From CAZFAP01 sp964516325 (GTDB lineage: Bacteria > Auribacterota > JABMQX01), in NCBI GenBank assembly GCA_964516325.1, contig CAZFAP010000025.1, positions 1-37,477 of the forward strand: a stretch of DNA of 37,477 nt. Direction: 5' to 3'. The position numbers and the translations under genes are program-made. The first letter of the stretch is position 1; each line of letters opens with the position of its first letter. Under the pieces are notes generated by a model that saw only the letters and a list, made by a program, of their open reading frames with translations, was not told where the DNA came from and ran no database searches. Positions 23,570-31,234 of the stretch are shown one piece after another.

Positions 23570-25984
23570 TCAGGCTCCCTTCCTCTCTCTTATTTCACAA
23601 GCCAACTCCTCCATCAGGGCCAACTTCATCGCCGAATGGGCCGCTTCTACCTCCTCATCTGTTAACGTGCCGTGCTTAGAACGATATTTTAGGGAAAAAG
23701 CCATGCTCTTTTTGCCGGCTGCGATCTGCTCACCGCGATAAACGTCAAAGACCTCGATGCCTTCGAGAATTTCCGGCTTCTTTCTCGCCAGCGCCCGGAG
23801 CACCTCCTCGTAACTCACACCCTCCTCAACGATTAGAGATATGTCCCTCGAGGACCCCGGAAATACTGGCAGCTTCTCGAACGTCACGGAGAAATCCATC
23901 AGCTCCAGAAGCGCCTCCGCGTCCAGCTCGCACACGCCGACCGTCGGCCTCAAATCCAGCGTCCGATACGCGCCTGGACTAAGTTCGCCGACGCAGCCGA
24001 TTTCTCTATCTCTGCTCAACACCCATGCGCCTTTGCCCGGATGGAAAAGAGGCTTCTGGGCAGGTCGCCAGTTCACCTGTGCGATTCCCAGCCGCGAGAG
24101 GTACGCCTCCACAGCACCTTTCATGTCGTAGAAGTCAACTTCCCCTGCCGGGGAATCCCACGACCTTTCCTGCGACCCTCCCGTCATGCCCAGGCAGAGG
24201 GTTTGTCTCTGAATCGCCTCCCCCTTTTCGCCCCGGCGGTAAATTCGACCAATCTCGAAGAACCAGATTCTCTCTCGATTCTGGCTCTGGTTTCTCGCCA
24301 GGGCTTCAAAAAGCCCATGCAGGAGACTCGGACGGAGGACATTTCTCTCCGCGCTGACCGGATTGAGCACTCGGAGCACTTCCACCGGAGAATCAAAGAA
24401 CAAATCAACGATCTGGCGACAATGCCGCTCGCTAACGAGATCGGACGTGATTATTTCAAATAGCCCAAATCCTGTCAACACGTTTTTGGTCAAGCATTCA
24501 AAGGTTTGCCGCGGGTCTTGCCTCACAGTGCCCACTTTCGGGCGCGGCGCTGGCATGGGAATCCGGTCGTATCCGAAAATGCGAGCCGCCTCCTCGACGA
24601 AATCAATCTCCGTGGCGAGGTCTCGCCGGAAAGATGGTGGCAAGACAAACACCTCATCTCCTTCCTTTTTCACGACCCGAATCCCCAGACGAGAATAAAT
24701 GTTTTCGATCTCGGCAGCTGCCAGGGAAGTTCCAAGGACGAGATTGACGCGGCCATTGCGAACGCGGACCTCTCCGCACACCGGAACGCCCCCCGCGACC
24801 TCGATGACCCCTTTCTTGACTTCGCCCCCTGCGACCCGACGCATCAGTTCGGCAGCACGGGTGGCAGCAAGGGCCTGACCTTGCGGGTCCACTCCTCGCT
24901 CGAAACGGTAGGAGGCCTCCGTCGAAAGCCCCAGTTCTCTGGACGTTCGGCGGACGGACGAGGGTGTGAAATAGGCGCTTTCGATGAGCACGGAGGTTGT
25001 CCGCTCGTCAACTTCGGTGTTCGCCCCGCCCATGACGCCGGCGATGGCTACGGGGCGTTTCGCGTCGGCGATGACGAGCACCTGGGGATTGAGTTTCCGT
25101 TCCTCGCCGTCGAGGGAGACGATGGTCTCGCCCTTAGCGGCGGTCCTCACAATGATTCGGCGTTCTATCAGCTTTTCAAGGTCGAAGGCATGGAGCGGCT
25201 GCCCCATCTCGAGCAAAACGTAGTTCGTAATGTCAACGATGTTGTTGATCGGGCGGACGCCGCAAAGCTCAATCCTCTGCTTCAGCCACGCAGGAGAAGG
25301 ACCTACCTTGACGCCGGTTACGACTCTTGCGCAGTATCTCGGGCATAGGTCGAGGTTTCTCGTCTCCACGGACGCATGATTCGACGCCGGCTCAGCGCTC
25401 TCGGCAGCCTCGCATGGAATGGGCTTGACCTTCAGGTCGAGAATCGCCGCAACTTCCCTCGCGATGCCTGCGATGGAAAGGCAGTCCGGTCGGTTCGGCA
25501 TCACGTCAATATCGAGAATCGTGTCGTCGAGACCGAGAGCCGACGCAAAGCTCTGCCCAACCTCCAGCTCATCCGGAAGAATCATAATTCCCGCGGCGTC
25601 CTCTCCTAACCCCAGCTCCACTTCCGAGCAAATCATCCCTTGCGAGTCCACACCGCGAATGCGAGCTTTCCGCAACGTCACCCCATTGGCGAGGACGGCC
25701 CCCACAAGCCCGAGGGCGACGTTCGCCCCGGCTCTTACGTTGGGGGCGCCGCAGATAATCTGAAACTCTCCCCGCCCGGAGTCCACTCGGCAAAGGGTCA
25801 ATTTGTCGGCATTCGGGTGGCGCTCGACAGAAAGGACCTTCCCGACGACGATATTCTTAAACTTCTCGCCCGGGCGCTCGATCTTCTCGACTTCGATCCC
25901 CGCCATGGTGAGCTTTTCGGCGACCTGTTCCGGGGACAAGCCGGTTTGCACCATTTCATTGAGCCAGTTGAATGAGACTCTCAT
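23570..25984 (-). CDS. pheT: Phenylalanyl-tRNA synthetase beta subunit
   Basis: 804 residues, full length. Domains in order: tRNA-binding EMAP-like domain (IVVGKVLSVERHPNADKLTLCRVD, about 45-155), B3/4 editing domain (RYCARVVTGVKVGPSPAWLKQRI; NIVDITNYVLLEMGQPLHAFD), B5 (about 400-470), the catalytic-like core and a C-terminal anticodon-binding FDX-ACB domain (FEKLPVFPGSSRDISLIVEEGVSYEEV). It forms an alpha2-beta2 enzyme with PheS. It is separated from pheS by 180 bases containing a composite inverted repeat, which is unusual for a pheST pair. Confidence 0.97.
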   Translation of the reverse strand: MRVSFNWLNEMVQTGLSPEQVAEKLTMAGIEVEKIERPGEKFKNIVVGKVLSVERHPNADKLTLCRVDSGRGEFQIICGAPNVRAGANVALGLVGAVLANGVTLRKARIRGVDSQGMICSEVELGLGEDAAGIMILPDELEVGQSFASALGLDDTILDIDVMPNRPDCLSIAGIAREVAAILDLKVKPIPCEAAESAEPASNHASVETRNLDLCPRYCARVVTGVKVGPSPAWLKQRIELCGVRPINNIVDITNYVLLEMGQPLHAFDLEKLIERRIIVRTAAKGETIVSLDGEERKLNPQVLVIADAKRPVAIAGVMGGANTEVDERTTSVLIESAYFTPSSVRRTSRELGLSTEASYRFERGVDPQGQALAATRAAELMRRVAGGEVKKGVIEVAGGVPVCGEVRVRNGRVNLVLGTSLAAAEIENIYSRLGIRVVKKEGDEVFVLPPSFRRDLATEIDFVEEAARIFGYDRIPMPAPRPKVGTVRQDPRQTFECLTKNVLTGFGLFEIITSDLVSERHCRQIVDLFFDSPVEVLRVLNPVSAERNVLRPSLLHGLFEALARNQSQNRERIWFFEIGRIYRRGEKGEAIQRQTLCLGMTGGSQERSWDSPAGEVDFYDMKGAVEAYLSRLGIAQVNWRPAQKPLFHPGKGAWVLSRDREIGCVGELSPGAYRTLDLRPTVGVCELDAEALLELMDFSVTFEKLPVFPGSSRDISLIVEEGVSYEEVLRALARKKPEILEGIEVFDVYRGEQIAAGKKSMAFSLKYRSKHGTLTDEEVEAAHSAMKLALMEELACEIRERKGA

Positions 25985-25996
25985 TCTTTTTTTGTT

Positions 25997-26133
25997 TAGA
26001 CTGGATTTACACGATGCACAGGATTACAGATTAACCGCGGATGAACGCAGATACACGCAGATAAACACCTTGCAACCCATCTGCGTTCATCTGCGGTTTC
26101 TGATCATCCTGTCCATCCTGTTATCCTGTCTCG
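25997..26133. repeat. Composite inverted repeat between pheS and pheT
   Basis: Nested arms: an outer pair of ACAGGAT-type units (degenerate GGATTTACACGATGCACAGG left, CATCCTGTCCATCCTGTTAT right) surrounds an inner pair AACCGCGGATGAACGCAGAT / ATCTGCGTTCATCTGCGGTT with a short loop. The RNA would fold into a long hairpin between two co-transcribed genes. Confidence 0.8.
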
Positions 26134-26164
26134 ATTATCCCGCACTTCGGGGTCAAGGGATCGC

Positions 26165-27199
26165 TCAAAACTGTTCGAGAAATCTCAGGTCGTTCTCGAA
26201 AAACAATCGAATATCGTCAATTCCGTATTTCTGCATGATCAGCCGCTCGATGCCCAGACCCCAGGCAAAGCCGGTGTATTTCTCGGCATCGTATCCGACG
26301 GCTCGGAACACATTCGGATGGACCATCCCCGCGCCTAAAAGCTCCAGCCAGCCGCTGTGCTTGCAGACGCTGCATCCCTTCCCCGAACAGAGAAAGCACG
26401 AGACGTCCACCTCCGCGCTCGGCTCCGTGAAGGGGAAATAGCTCGGGCGGAACCTCAGCTTGACTTCCCGCCCAAAGTAGCTCGTCAGGAAGGCGTACAG
26501 AGTGGACTTCAGGTCTCCGAAACTCACCCCCTCGTCCACGTACAGCCCCTCGATCTGGTGGAACTGGATGTAGCTGCGGGCGTTGATAGCTTCGTTTCGG
26601 AAGCATTTCCCCGGCATGCAGACCCGCACCGGCGGCTTGTATTTTTCCATGACGTGAATCTGCGTCGGGGAAGTATGAGTCCGCAGCAAAAGCTCGTCGG
26701 TAACGTAGAAGGTGTCGTGCATGTCCCTGGCGGGATGGTCGTCGGGAAAATTCAAGGCGACGAAGTTGTAATAGTCCGTCTCCAGTTCCGGACCGTACTC
26801 GACGCGGAAACCGTGGTAGGCGAGAATGCCGATAATCTCGTCGAGCGTTTGACTGATGACGTGTTTTCTCCCCTGGAGCGGCTTCCTGCCGGGCAACGTG
26901 ATGTCAATGCTCTCGGAGCGGAGGCGAGCTTCCGCTTCTGTCTGCTCGATCTGGGACGCTTTCCCGGCGATGAGGGAGGTGATTTCGCTTTTGCCTTCAT
27001 TCAGGAGCCGCCCAACCTCCCGCCTGTCCCCCTCCGGTAAAGTGGGAAGCTGGCTCATGAGGGACGAGATGATGCCCTTCCGCCCGAGGTACTTGATCCG
27101 AAGGGATTCGACCTCGTCGGAGCGGCGGCATCGGGCGACTTCCTCGGTCGCCTCGATTCGGGCTTGTTCGATCTGCTCACGAATACGCACAGTCAGCAT
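26165..27199 (-). CDS. pheS: Phenylalanyl-tRNA synthetase alpha subunit
   Basis: 344 residues. An N-terminal coiled coil (about 1-90) is followed by the class II catalytic core: motif 2 around FRNEAINARSYIQFHQIEGLYVD and motif 3 GFAWGLGIERLIMQKYGIDDIR. An internal CFLCSGKGCSVCKHSGWLELLG segment carries four cysteines, as in many PheS proteins. It charges tRNA-Phe with PheT. It lies 79 bases after rplT, and a repeat fills the gap. ATG 27199 is in a normal context. Confidence 0.97.
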   Translation of the reverse strand: MLTVRIREQIEQARIEATEEVARCRRSDEVESLRIKYLGRKGIISSLMSQLPTLPEGDRREVGRLLNEGKSEITSLIAGKASQIEQTEAEARLRSESIDITLPGRKPLQGRKHVISQTLDEIIGILAYHGFRVEYGPELETDYYNFVALNFPDDHPARDMHDTFYVTDELLLRTHTSPTQIHVMEKYKPPVRVCMPGKCFRNEAINARSYIQFHQIEGLYVDEGVSFGDLKSTLYAFLTSYFGREVKLRFRPSYFPFTEPSAEVDVSCFLCSGKGCSVCKHSGWLELLGAGMVHPNVFRAVGYDAEKYTGFAWGLGIERLIMQKYGIDDIRLFFENDLRFLEQF

Positions 27200-27234
27200 G
27201 TGTTCTGGGTAACAGGGCGAAGGGACTAAGCATT

Positions 27235-27297
27235 GCAGAGAGGATTACAGGATGGACCGGATCATCCGGTGAATCCTGTTATCCCGTCTGAGTCTGC
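27235..27297. repeat. ACAGGAT-type inverted repeat at the 3' end of rplT
   Basis: Arms AGGATTACAGGAT / ATCCTGTTATCC surround a perfect palindrome ACCGGATCATCCGGT. The right arm includes the rplT stop codon and its last codons, so the repeat is part of the gene end. Confidence 0.7.
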
Positions 27298-27644
27298 GCC
27301 CCTTTGGCGAGTTCGGCGAGGGCGGCAAAGCCGTCGGAGTCCCTCACGGCGATGTCCGCGAGAATCTTTCTATCGAGCAGCACGTCGGCCTTCTTCAACC
27401 CTTGGATGAACCGGCTATACGATAGCCCATTGAGCTTCGCCGCGGCGCCAATCCGCACGATCCATAGGCTCCGAAAATCTCTTTTTCGGGTCCTTCTATC
27501 GCGATAGGCATAGACCAGCGCCCGCGTGACGGTCTCGTGGGCTCTTCGGAAAATCCTGCTCCTCTGCCCGTAGAATCCTTTCGCTCGCTTGAGTATCTTC
27601 TTATGTCGTTTCTTGTTGGTAACCGAACTCTTGATCCTGACCAT
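27279..27644 (-). CDS. rplT: Ribosomal protein L20
   Basis: 121 residues, family-typical: VRIKSSVTNKKRHKKILKRAKGFYGQRSRIFRRAHETV, then RDRRTRKRDFRSLWIVRIGAAAKLNGLSYSRFIQGLKKADV. L20 is needed early in 50S assembly and represses its own operon in E. coli and Bacillus by binding leader RNA. It follows rpmI by 54 bases. The C-terminus (GAQTQTG) is formed by an intergenic repeat unit, so the tail may be a few residues longer than ancestral. Confidence 0.98.
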   Translation of the reverse strand: MVRIKSSVTNKKRHKKILKRAKGFYGQRSRIFRRAHETVTRALVYAYRDRRTRKRDFRSLWIVRIGAAAKLNGLSYSRFIQGLKKADVLLDRKILADIAVRDSDGFAALAELAKGAQTQTG

Positions 27645-27698
27645 CCTGATATTCTCCGTTCTTCACAGATGCTGCTGCCGCAGGAGAACAAGACGCCA

Positions 27699-27896
27699 TT
27701 ACCGGTAGGGCAATAGTCTGCCGATCCTACCGGCGTCCGACTTGTCCACAAGAGCGACGTGACGGAGCTGTCTCTTTCTCTTAGCGGTCTTGCTTGTCGC
27801 GAGATGTCGCGCAAAGGATTGCCTTCTTTTGATTTTCCCTTTTCGGGTGAAGGCGAACCTCTTGGCAGCACTCTTATTCGTTTTTATTTTGGGCAT
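27699..27896 (-). CDS. rpmI: Ribosomal protein L35
   Basis: 65 residues, full family length: PKIKTNKSAAKRFAFTRKGKIKRRQSFARHLATSKTAKRKRQLRH, with the conserved basic tail. A small 50S subunit protein encoded between infC and rplT, the universal bacterial order. A 200-base leader separates it from infC. Confidence 0.97.
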   Translation of the reverse strand: MPKIKTNKSAAKRFAFTRKGKIKRRQSFARHLATSKTAKRKRQLRHVALVDKSDAGRIGRLLPYR

Positions 27897-27991
27897 GGAT
27901 TTCTACTCCAATTGCTTACATGGTCCTGGGGCAAAAACAAAAAGACCTACTCTTCATTTGTTTGTATTCCTCGCGCCGTGAGCGAGCGGCT

Positions 27992-28011
27992 GGCATTGCG
28001 GCTCCAATGCC
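27992..28011 (-). promoter_or_regulatory. Stem-loop in the infC-rpmI spacer (possible L20-type leader)
   Basis: GGCATTG-GAGCCG-CAATGCC on the minus strand, a perfect 7-base-pair hairpin in the 200-base gap before rpmI. The spacer also has T-rich tracts nearer rpmI. In other bacteria L20 controls this operon through leader RNA. I cannot show an L20 site here. Confidence 0.3.
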
Positions 28012-28096
28012 AAACCGTCCACTCCCTGCGACGCCCGAGAAATTCCACTCACCGGCGGCTTCTCGGCAAAACCGAACTGGACTTTGTGCCGCGTCG

Positions 28097-28609
28097 TCAG
28101 CCCTTGGCCGGACCCACGACAATCGTCATGAAGCGTCCGATCATCTTAGGCTGGGCTTCGATCTTGGCGACATCGGCGACGCTGGCTGCCAGCTTATCGA
28201 GGACTTGCTTGCCGAATTCGCTGTGGGTGATCTCCCTCCCTCGGAACGCCACGCTCACTTTGACCTTGAAGCGGTGCTGGAGGAATTCCCGCACCTGCCT
28301 CTCTTTCACCTGAAGGTCATGCTCCTCGATGTTCGGGTGGAGCCGAATCTCTTTGATTCTCGTGGCGTGCTGGTGCTTCTTCGCCAGCTTTTCCTTCTTG
28401 GTCAGCTCGTACCGGTACTTGCCGTAATCCATGACCCGGCATACCGGAGGGTCTGCGCTTGGAGCTACCTCAACCAAGTCGAGATTGTTCGTCCGCGCCA
28501 GAGCCAGCGCCTCTTCCAGAGGAATGATACCCACTTGCTTGCCGGTGCTGTCAATGGTTCGCACTTTCGGCGCGCGAATTTCCGAGTTAACACGAACCCT
28601 TCGAAGAAT
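28097..28609 (-). CDS. infC: Translation initiation factor IF-3, probable AUU start
   Basis: 170 residues. The family N-terminus VNSEIRAPKVRTIDSTGKQVGI is only complete if translation begins upstream of the first GTG in frame (28564). The codon ATT at 28609-28607 lies 9 bases after the ribosome binding site AGGAGGTGAT, which fully matches the 16S rRNA tail, and gives MLRRVRVNSEIRAPKV. No ATG, GTG or TTG lies between. IF-3 of E. coli also starts at AUU, which lets IF-3 repress its own synthesis. Downstream the KHQHATRIKEIRLHPNIEEHDLQVKERQVREFLQHRFKVKVSVAFRGREITH core is complete. Confidence 0.92.
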   Translation of the reverse strand: MLRRVRVNSEIRAPKVRTIDSTGKQVGIIPLEEALALARTNNLDLVEVAPSADPPVCRVMDYGKYRYELTKKEKLAKKHQHATRIKEIRLHPNIEEHDLQVKERQVREFLQHRFKVKVSVAFRGREITHSEFGKQVLDKLAASVADVAKIEAQPKMIGRFMTIVVGPAKG

Positions 28610-28614
28610 CAGCC

Positions 28615-28624
28615 ATCACCTCCT
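28615..28624 (-). promoter_or_regulatory. Extended ribosome binding site of infC
   Basis: AGGAGGTGAT on the minus strand: ten bases complementary to the 3' end of 16S rRNA, the longest match in the window. It decides the ATT start at 28609. Confidence 0.85.
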
Positions 28625-28637
28625 TTCGCTTTTTAAC

Positions 28638-28653
28638 CCCGCCCGAAGGCGGG
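28638..28653 (-). promoter_or_regulatory. UUCG-capped hairpin before the infC ribosome binding site
   Basis: CCCGCC-TTCG-GGCGGG on the minus strand: a very stable stem capped by a UUCG tetraloop, 14 bases upstream of the Shine-Dalgarno. Followed by GTTAAAAAG, not a U-tract, so it is not a terminator in this direction. It may stabilise or regulate the leader. Confidence 0.45.
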
Positions 28654-28677
28654 CTCGTTCCGTCCGAGTTTTCCTTA

Positions 28678-28917
28678 GACAGGATTTACAGGATGAACAG
28701 GATTTGATCTTGCAGCACAACCCGCTCAATCCTGTCGTCCCATCCCTGCATGCTTAACCGCAGAGGACGCTGAGAACGCAGAGAGTCAGACGCGTCTTCT
28801 TTGCGACCTCTGCGCTCTCTGCGGTTCCTCATCATCCCGTCAATCCTGGTATCCTGTCCAATCTCTTCTGACGGGATGCACAGCATGAACCCCGCCGCTG
28901 GCGGGCTTATCCTGTCA
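28678..28917. repeat. Large composite repeat array between thrS and infC
   Basis: Successive units: ACAGGATTTACAGGATGAAC, its inverted partner AATCCTGTCGTCCC, a hairpin of AACCGCAGAGGACGCTGAGA with CTCTGCGCTCTCTGCGGTT, another CATCATCCCGTCAATCCTGG, a CCCGCC-GCT-GGCGGG palindrome and a final ATCCTGTCA. It ends five bases before the thrS stop. This 240-base spacer separates genes expected to be co-transcribed. Confidence 0.8.
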
Positions 28918-28922
28918 AAAAA

Positions 28923-30668
28923 TCAGCTTCTCGCTTTTGACGCGATCTCGTCAAGGACCTTTCGGATGAAGTCATCCGCGGACATGGTCCCTTGAGTGCC
29001 CGCCCTGAATTTTCTCACAGAAACGGTGTTACCGCCAACTTCTTTGTCCCCGATGACAAGCGTATAGGGGATTTTTTGGAGCTGCGACTCCCGTATTTTC
29101 GCCCCCATGGTATCGTTGCTCTCGTTGAGCTCCACGCGAATTTCCTTCGCTTCCATCTCGGACTTGAGGTTGCGGGCGTGAGGCGCCTGAGCGTCGGTGA
29201 CGGTCAAGATCCGCACCTGCACCGGCGCCAGCCACAGCGGGAAGTAGCCCTCATAATGCTCGATCAACCCGCCGATGAACCGTTCCATCGCCCCGAGCAC
29301 GACGCGGTGGACCATGACCGGGCGGTGATGCTGTCCGTCGGCGCCGACGTAGGTCAGGTCAAATCGCTCGGGGAAGTTGAAGTCCACCTGGATGGTCGGT
29401 CCCTGCCACTCCCGTCCCAAAGCATCATAGACTTTTATGTCAATCTTCGGTCCGTAGAAGACTCCGCCGCCGGCGTCCACATCGTACTTTCCGCCGAACT
29501 CCTGCAAAGCGTCCTTCAACCTTCCTTCCGCCATTTCCCAGATTTGGTCGCTGCCGACCGATTTCCCTGGGCGGGTGGAGAGATAGACCGCGTAGTCGTA
29601 GTGGAACGTCTTCATCATGGAGTCGGCAAAGTGCATCACGCCGAGGACTTCGTCCTTCAATTGCTCCGGGGTGCAGAAGATGTGGGAATCGTCCTGGGTG
29701 AAACCGCGGACGCGGAGCATCCCGTGAAGGGTCCCTCCCCTCTCGTACCGGTACACAGTGCCCAGCTCCGCCAGGCGAACCGGCAACTCCCGATAGCTTC
29801 GGGTGTGGCTCGCGTAGATGAGGATGTGCCCGGGGCAATTCATCGGCTTGATGTAGTAGTCAATTCCGTCCACGTCCATCGGGGAGTACATGTTGTCGCG
29901 GTAGAACTCCAAATGCCCGCTAATCCGCAAGAGGTCGGAGCGGAAGATGTGCGGGGTATAGACGAGCTCGTAGCCGCGTTTGCGGTGTTCCTTTCGCCAG
30001 AAGTCCTCGATGATCTCGCGGATCAAAGCCCCCTTCGGATGCCAGTAGATTAAGCCGCTTCCCGCCTGATCGTGGGTGCTGTAGAGGTCAAGGTCTTTCC
30101 CCAACTTCCTGTGGTCGCGCTTCTTGGCTTCCTCGAGCTTTTTCAGATAGTCCCGCAGCATCTTCTTATCGGGGAAAACCGTCCCGTAGATGCGCTGGAG
30201 CATTTTGTTCCGCTCGTTGCCCCGCCAATAGGACCCGGCGATGCTCAGAAGCTTAAATGCCTCGATCTGCCCGGTTCTTTCCATGTGCGGACCCCGACAC
30301 AGGTCCACAAAATCCCCTTCCCGGTAGATGGAGATGATGTCGTCTTCCAGCTCCTGGAGAAGCTCGACCTTGTACGGCTCGTTGAGATGCCGGAAGTACT
30401 CAACTGCCGCCTTGCGGGACATCTCCTCCCGGAGAAACGGAAGATTCTGCCCAACGATCTCCTCCATCCGCTCCTCGATTTTGGCAAGGACATCCGGCGT
30501 GAGAGGCTGCGGCAGGTCGAAATCGTAGTAAAAGCCGTCGTCTATGGGAGGACCGATCCCCAGCTTCGCCTCGGGGAAGAGGCTTTTCACGGCATGAGCC
30601 ATGATATGCGAAGCGCTGTGGCGATACTTATCCCTATCCTGTTTCTTGCTGAAATCTATCGTGACCAA
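28923..30668 (-). CDS. thrS: Threonyl-tRNA synthetase lacking the TGS domain
   Basis: 581 residues. The editing domain has HSASHIMAHAV (17-27) with H17/H21 and the C-x3-H pair in CRGPH (124-128). The class II catalytic core has the zinc ligands in MNCPGH (276-281), and motif 2 in VYRYERGGTLHGMLRVRGFTQDDSH; an anticodon-binding domain ends the protein. Typical ThrRS is about 640 residues with an N-terminal TGS domain of about 60; here none is present, and an in-frame TAA five codons upstream rules out an undetected extension. The start is a TTG at 30668 after AAAGGGG. It is the first protein gene of the operon, 118 bases after tRNA-Val. Confidence 0.96.
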   Translation of the reverse strand: MVTIDFSKKQDRDKYRHSASHIMAHAVKSLFPEAKLGIGPPIDDGFYYDFDLPQPLTPDVLAKIEERMEEIVGQNLPFLREEMSRKAAVEYFRHLNEPYKVELLQELEDDIISIYREGDFVDLCRGPHMERTGQIEAFKLLSIAGSYWRGNERNKMLQRIYGTVFPDKKMLRDYLKKLEEAKKRDHRKLGKDLDLYSTHDQAGSGLIYWHPKGALIREIIEDFWRKEHRKRGYELVYTPHIFRSDLLRISGHLEFYRDNMYSPMDVDGIDYYIKPMNCPGHILIYASHTRSYRELPVRLAELGTVYRYERGGTLHGMLRVRGFTQDDSHIFCTPEQLKDEVLGVMHFADSMMKTFHYDYAVYLSTRPGKSVGSDQIWEMAEGRLKDALQEFGGKYDVDAGGGVFYGPKIDIKVYDALGREWQGPTIQVDFNFPERFDLTYVGADGQHHRPVMVHRVVLGAMERFIGGLIEHYEGYFPLWLAPVQVRILTVTDAQAPHARNLKSEMEAKEIRVELNESNDTMGAKIRESQLQKIPYTLVIGDKEVGGNTVSVRKFRAGTQGTMSADDFIRKVLDEIASKARS

Positions 30669-30713
30669 TCGCCCCTTTCGTTAGAAGTCTTGAGCACGCA
30701 AACCGAACGCTCA

Positions 30714-30765
30714 GACAGGATAAACAGGATTTCGCGGACAATCCTGTTCATCCTGGTATCCTGTC
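30714..30765. repeat. ACAGGAT-type inverted repeat upstream of thrS
   Basis: GACAGGATAAACAGGATT / AATCCTGTTCATCCTG with a final GTATCCTGTC, enclosing a short CGCGGAC loop. It would form a near-perfect hairpin between tRNA-Val and thrS. Confidence 0.8.
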
Positions 30766-30785
30766 AAATCTCCTCGGCAAGATTA

Positions 30786-30862
30786 TGGTGGGCGATACTG
30801 GACTTGAACCAGTGACCTTTAGCGTGTCGAGCTAACGCTCTAACCAACTGAGCTAATCGCCC
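30786..30862 (-). tRNA. tRNA-Val (GAC), CCA encoded
   Basis: 77 nt cloverleaf: acceptor GGGCGAT / ATCGCCC, D arm GCTC...GAGC, anticodon arm TTAGC-TCGACAC-GCTAA, T arm CTGG-TTCAAGT-CCAG, then A and CCA in the DNA. The anticodon reads GAC (valine). The base before the anticodon (position 33) is C instead of the near-universal U, which is unusual; the loop size is normal. Confidence 0.9.
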
Positions 30863-30982
30863 ACCGGAAACACATCTTTACCTGTGCAACTGCCCGTTTT
30901 CCAGTTGTAACTTTATCCCCCCACGCCCCAAGTGTCAACGAAAAAGAATCGGGAGCGGGACGGGCTCAACTTCGAGAGGAAC

Positions 30983-31012
30983 TAACCGCTGAGAGCGCAG
31001 AAGACGCAGAGG
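30983..31012. repeat. CGCAGAG-type repeat unit
   Basis: AACCGCTGAGAGCGCAGAAG followed by ACGCAGAGGA, the same unit as the hairpin arm at 28754-28784. Confidence 0.6.
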
Positions 31013-31234
31013 ACTCCTGTTTGTGGCATCCCGCCTTTGGCGGGACCCGTGAATCGTTGTCACAGACAGGCTTCCCATGCCACGCTTTTCCCACGGGCGG
31101 TGCTATCTCTTCGAGCTCGGCGTGCCTCTGGAGTGCTGAGGCGAAGCTTCAGCTTTCGTCCCCGGGAGCGGAGCTCCCGTGCTCGACAATCCGGTTGATC
31201 TCCTCCAAATCCTCTTCGCTGTCTCTACCCCCCA

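Noticed and set aside
28638..28653. Intrinsic terminator before infC
   Set aside because: On the gene strand the hairpin is followed by GTTAAAAAG, not a U-tract; the T-run is on the other side.
28992..30053. 353-codon plus-strand frame opposite thrS
   Set aside because: Shadow of a clearly identified threonyl-tRNA synthetase; no ribosome binding site or family features.
25997..30765. CRISPR array
   Set aside because: Repeat units are short, variable and arranged as inverted pairs; there are no uniform spacers and no cas genes.
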